64,000 nucleotides of DNA from Xenorhabdus griffiniae (GTDB lineage: Bacteria > Pseudomonadota > Gammaproteobacteria > Enterobacterales > Enterobacteriaceae), in contig NZ_LDNM01000003.1 of assembly GCF_001028135.1 (NCBI RefSeq), positions 62,001-126,000 on the forward strand, written 5' to 3'. Both the position numbers and the translations under genes were made by a program. The notes beneath the pieces were generated by a model. The model saw only the letters and a program-made list of their open reading frames with translations, did no database searches and was not told the DNA's origin. Each line of letters starts with the position of its first letter. Within the stretch, counting starts at the first letter, position 1. This document shows positions 61,815-64,000 of the stretch, piece after piece.

Positions 61815-63098
61815 ATGAGCAAAACACATTTGACAGAAAAGAAGTTTTCCGACTTCGCATTGCACCCAAAAGTCCTAGAAGCCCTTGAAAAAAAAGGGTT
61901 TTCAAACTGCACGCCGATACAGGCGCTAACATTGCCTTTAACTGTCGAAGGCCGAGATGTTGCGGGGCAAGCACAAACCGGAACGGGCAAGACGCTGGCA
62001 TTTTTGGCGTCTACTTTTAATTACTTATTGACTCACCCTGCGAAGAGAGAGCGTAAAACTAATCAGCCAAGAGCACTGGTTATGGCACCTACTCGTGAAT
62101 TAGCGGTTCAAATATACTCTGACGCAGAAGAATTGGCGCAAGTCACCGGGTTGAAAATGGGTCTTGCCTACGGTGGCGATGGCTATGATAAACAGCTTAA
62201 GGTTCTGGAAGCGGGCGTCGATATCGTCATTGGCACAACAGGGCGTTTAATCGATTACGCAAAACAGGGCCATATCCATCTTGGCGCCATTCAAGTTATT
62301 GTCCTTGATGAAGCGGATCGCATGTATGACCTAGGCTTTATCAAAGATATTCGCTGGTTGTTCCGCCGACTCCCCGCAGCCACAGAAAGAATGAATTTGC
62401 TGTTTTCCGCCACTCTCTCTTATCGAGTGCGTGAACTGGCTTTTGAGCAGATGAATAATCCTGAATATGTGGAAGTGGAACCGCTGCAAAAAACAGGGCA
62501 CCGCATTAAGGAAGAGCTATTTTATCCCTCCAACGAAGAAAAAATGCGTTTGTTACAGACTCTGCTGGAAGAAGAGTGGCCTGATCGCTGCATTATTTTT
62601 GCCAATACCAAACACCGTTGTGAAGATATCTGGGCCCATTTGGCTGCTGATGGTCATCGGGTTGGGCTGCTGACGGGTGATGTTGCACAGAAAAAACGTC
62701 TGCGTGTTCTTGAAGAATTCAGTATGGGCAATCGGGACATTCTGGTTGCCACGGATGTTGCCGCCCGTGGACTGCATATCCCATCGGTGACACATGTATT
62801 TAACTATGATCTCCCCGATGACTGTGAAGATTATGTTCACCGGATTGGCCGGACAGGCCGTGCTGGAGAAAGTGGCCATTCTATCAGCCTAGCGTGTGAA
62901 GAGTATGCGCTGAACTTACCGGCCATTGAAGAATATATTCAGCACCAGATACCTGTTAGCAAATATAACAGTGATGCATTACTGAAAGATTTGCCAGTAC
63001 CTAAGCGCCGTAATCGCACCCGCTCAGGGGGACACCCTCGGCGTACCGGCGTACCACGCCGTGGCAATACAACACGTAACAGTAAGCGCCCAGGCTAA
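61815..63098 (+). CDS. rhlB: ATP-dependent RNA helicase RhlB
   Basis: 427 residues. DEAD-box motifs: Q motif [21 protein letters not shown] (I), [10 protein letters not shown] (Ia), VLDEADRM (II), SAT (III), [14 protein letters not shown] (V) and [13 protein letters not shown] (VI). The C-terminal tail is basic and rich in R, G and T, which binds RNA and RNase E. Part of the RNA degradosome. Confidence 0.97.
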   Translation: MSKTHLTEKKFSDFALHPKVLEALEKKGFSNCTPIQALTLPLTVEGRDVAGQAQTGTGKTLAFLASTFNYLLTHPAKRERKTNQPRALVMAPTRELAVQIYSDAEELAQVTGLKMGLAYGGDGYDKQLKVLEAGVDIVIGTTGRLIDYAKQGHIHLGAIQVIVLDEADRMYDLGFIKDIRWLFRRLPAATERMNLLFSATLSYRVRELAFEQMNNPEYVEVEPLQKTGHRIKEELFYPSNEEKMRLLQTLLEEEWPDRCIIFANTKHRCEDIWAHLAADGHRVGLLTGDVAQKKRLRVLEEFSMGNRDILVATDVAARGLHIPSVTHVFNYDLPDDCEDYVHRIGRTGRAGESGHSISLACEEYALNLPAIEEYIQHQIPVSKYNSDALLKDLPVPKRRNRTRSGGHPRRTGVPRRGNTTRNSKRPG

Positions 63099-63139
63099 AA
63101 TGACGCAATGCTGAAACAACACAGGCCGGAATAAATACT

Positions 63140-64000
63140 ATGCTGAGTGCTTCTTCGCTTTATGCGGCTATTGATTTAGGCTCAAACAGTTTTCATATGC
63201 TGGTCATCCGTAAAGTATCCGGCAGCATTCAAGTCGTTACTCGCATCAAACGCAAAGTCAGGCTGGCTGCCGGATTAGATAAAAATAATCATTTATCACA
63301 ACAGGCAATGGAACGGGGATGGCAGTGCTTGCGCCTCTTTTCAGAATATTTGCAGGATATTCCTGCCTCACAGATCCGCGTTGTTGCTACCGCAACCTTG
63401 AGGCAGGCAAAAAATTCAGATGAATTTACTAGAAAGGCCTCAGAAATATTAGGCAAATCTGTTCATGTGATCAGCGGCGAAGAAGAGGCTCAACTCATTT
63501 ATCAAGGTGTCGCTCACACGACTGGCGAGTCTGAAAAGCGGCTTGTCGTCGATATTGGTGGTGCCAGTACCGAGTTGGTAACTGGTGTTGGAGCCAAAAC
63601 CACCCAGCTTTTCAGCCTTGAAATGGGCTGTGTTACCTGGCTGGAACGTTATTTCAATGATCACCGCCTGACAGCAGAAAACGTTGCCAGCGCAGAAGCT
63701 GCTGCCCACGATATTCTCAGCCCTGTTGCCTCTCAGCTGCTCGGGCAAGGCTGGAACATTTGCGTAGGAGCTTCCGGCACAGTACAAGCCTTGCAGGAAA
63801 TCATGCTTGCCCAAGGTATGGATGAATTGATCACCCTACCCAAACTCCAGCAGCTTAAACATCAGGCGATTGAATGCGGCAAGCTGGAAGAGTTGGAAAT
63901 TGATGGGCTGACACTGGAACGGGCGTTGGTTTTTCCAAGTGGATTAGCAATCTTAATCGCTATTTTTCAGGCATTGAATATCGAAAATATGATACTGGCA
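63140..64000 (+). CDS. gppA: pppGpp 5'-phosphohydrolase / exopolyphosphatase GppA, 5' part
   Basis: The ATG at 63140 opens a frame to the window edge (287 codons). [20 protein letters not shown] is the actin-like ATPase phosphate-1 motif; [11 protein letters not shown] and [14 protein letters not shown] (phosphate-2) follow. Ppx/GppA family; its position after rhlB fits GppA, which converts pppGpp to ppGpp. The C-terminus is outside the window. Confidence 0.95.
   Translation, partial: MLSASSLYAAIDLGSNSFHMLVIRKVSGSIQVVTRIKRKVRLAAGLDKNNHLSQQAMERGWQCLRLFSEYLQDIPASQIRVVATATLRQAKNSDEFTRKASEILGKSVHVISGEEEAQLIYQGVAHTTGESEKRLVVDIGGASTELVTGVGAKTTQLFSLEMGCVTWLERYFNDHRLTAENVASAEAAAHDILSPVASQLLGQGWNICVGASGTVQALQEIMLAQGMDELITLPKLQQLKHQAIECGKLEELEIDGLTLERALVFPSGLAILIAIFQALNIENMILA

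Overview
The window is chromosomal DNA of an enterobacterium. Almost every core protein reads as a close relative of an E. coli K-12 protein, and long stretches keep the E. coli gene order. The AT-leaning sequence, the DUF2931 protein, the gene losses and the rearranged synteny fit the Morganellaceae, most likely Xenorhabdus or Photorhabdus. That genus call is inference, not proof.

Layout. (1) 1-6264: hfq (partial), miaA, mutL, amiB and tsaE on the minus strand, with queG divergent. nnr, which sits between tsaE and queG in E. coli, is absent. (2) 6265-12859: a cluster of DnaA boxes around an IHF site between queG and the glycine tRNA genes, the position of E. coli datA. It is followed by three identical tRNA-Gly(GCC) genes. 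The first is separated from the other two by a 5.6 kb accessory insert that carries a fused indolepyruvate ferredoxin oxidoreductase and a convergent FAD-dependent amino acid oxidase-like gene. (3) 13077-19189: orn, rsgA, psd and mscM. (4) 19190-22670: a degenerate junction. It holds a truncated ORF, a frameshifted DUF2931 gene, a lipoprotein gene interrupted by an IS30-like remnant, an AhpD-like gene, a DUF805 gene and a LacI-like tail. Here the 94-minute block of the E. coli map is joined to the 86-minute block. (5) 22671-42972: yigL, pldB, recQ, yigI, rarD, corA, uvrD, yigB, xerC, DUF484, dapF, lptM, cyaY, cyaA and hemCDXY; pldA and rhtBC are missing. (6) 42973-44187: the small RNA GlmZ, with a -24/-12 sigma-54 promoter and upstream GlrR-type palindromes, then the argX-hisR-leuT-proM tRNA operon with its promoter. 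(7) 44309-59011: a yifK-type permease and the complete enterobacterial common antigen operon. (8) 59346-64000: rho, trxA, rhlB and the start of gppA.

Functional themes are tRNA modification and mismatch repair, envelope biogenesis (enterobacterial common antigen, phosphatidylethanolamine, peptidoglycan amidase, mechanosensitive channel), haem synthesis, cAMP signalling, and RNA control through Hfq, Orn, Rho, RhlB and GlmZ. No CRISPR array, prophage, complete insertion sequence or obvious new defence system was seen. The most interesting items are the GlmZ regulatory region, the datA-like element, and the two-gene redox insert inside the tRNA-Gly array.
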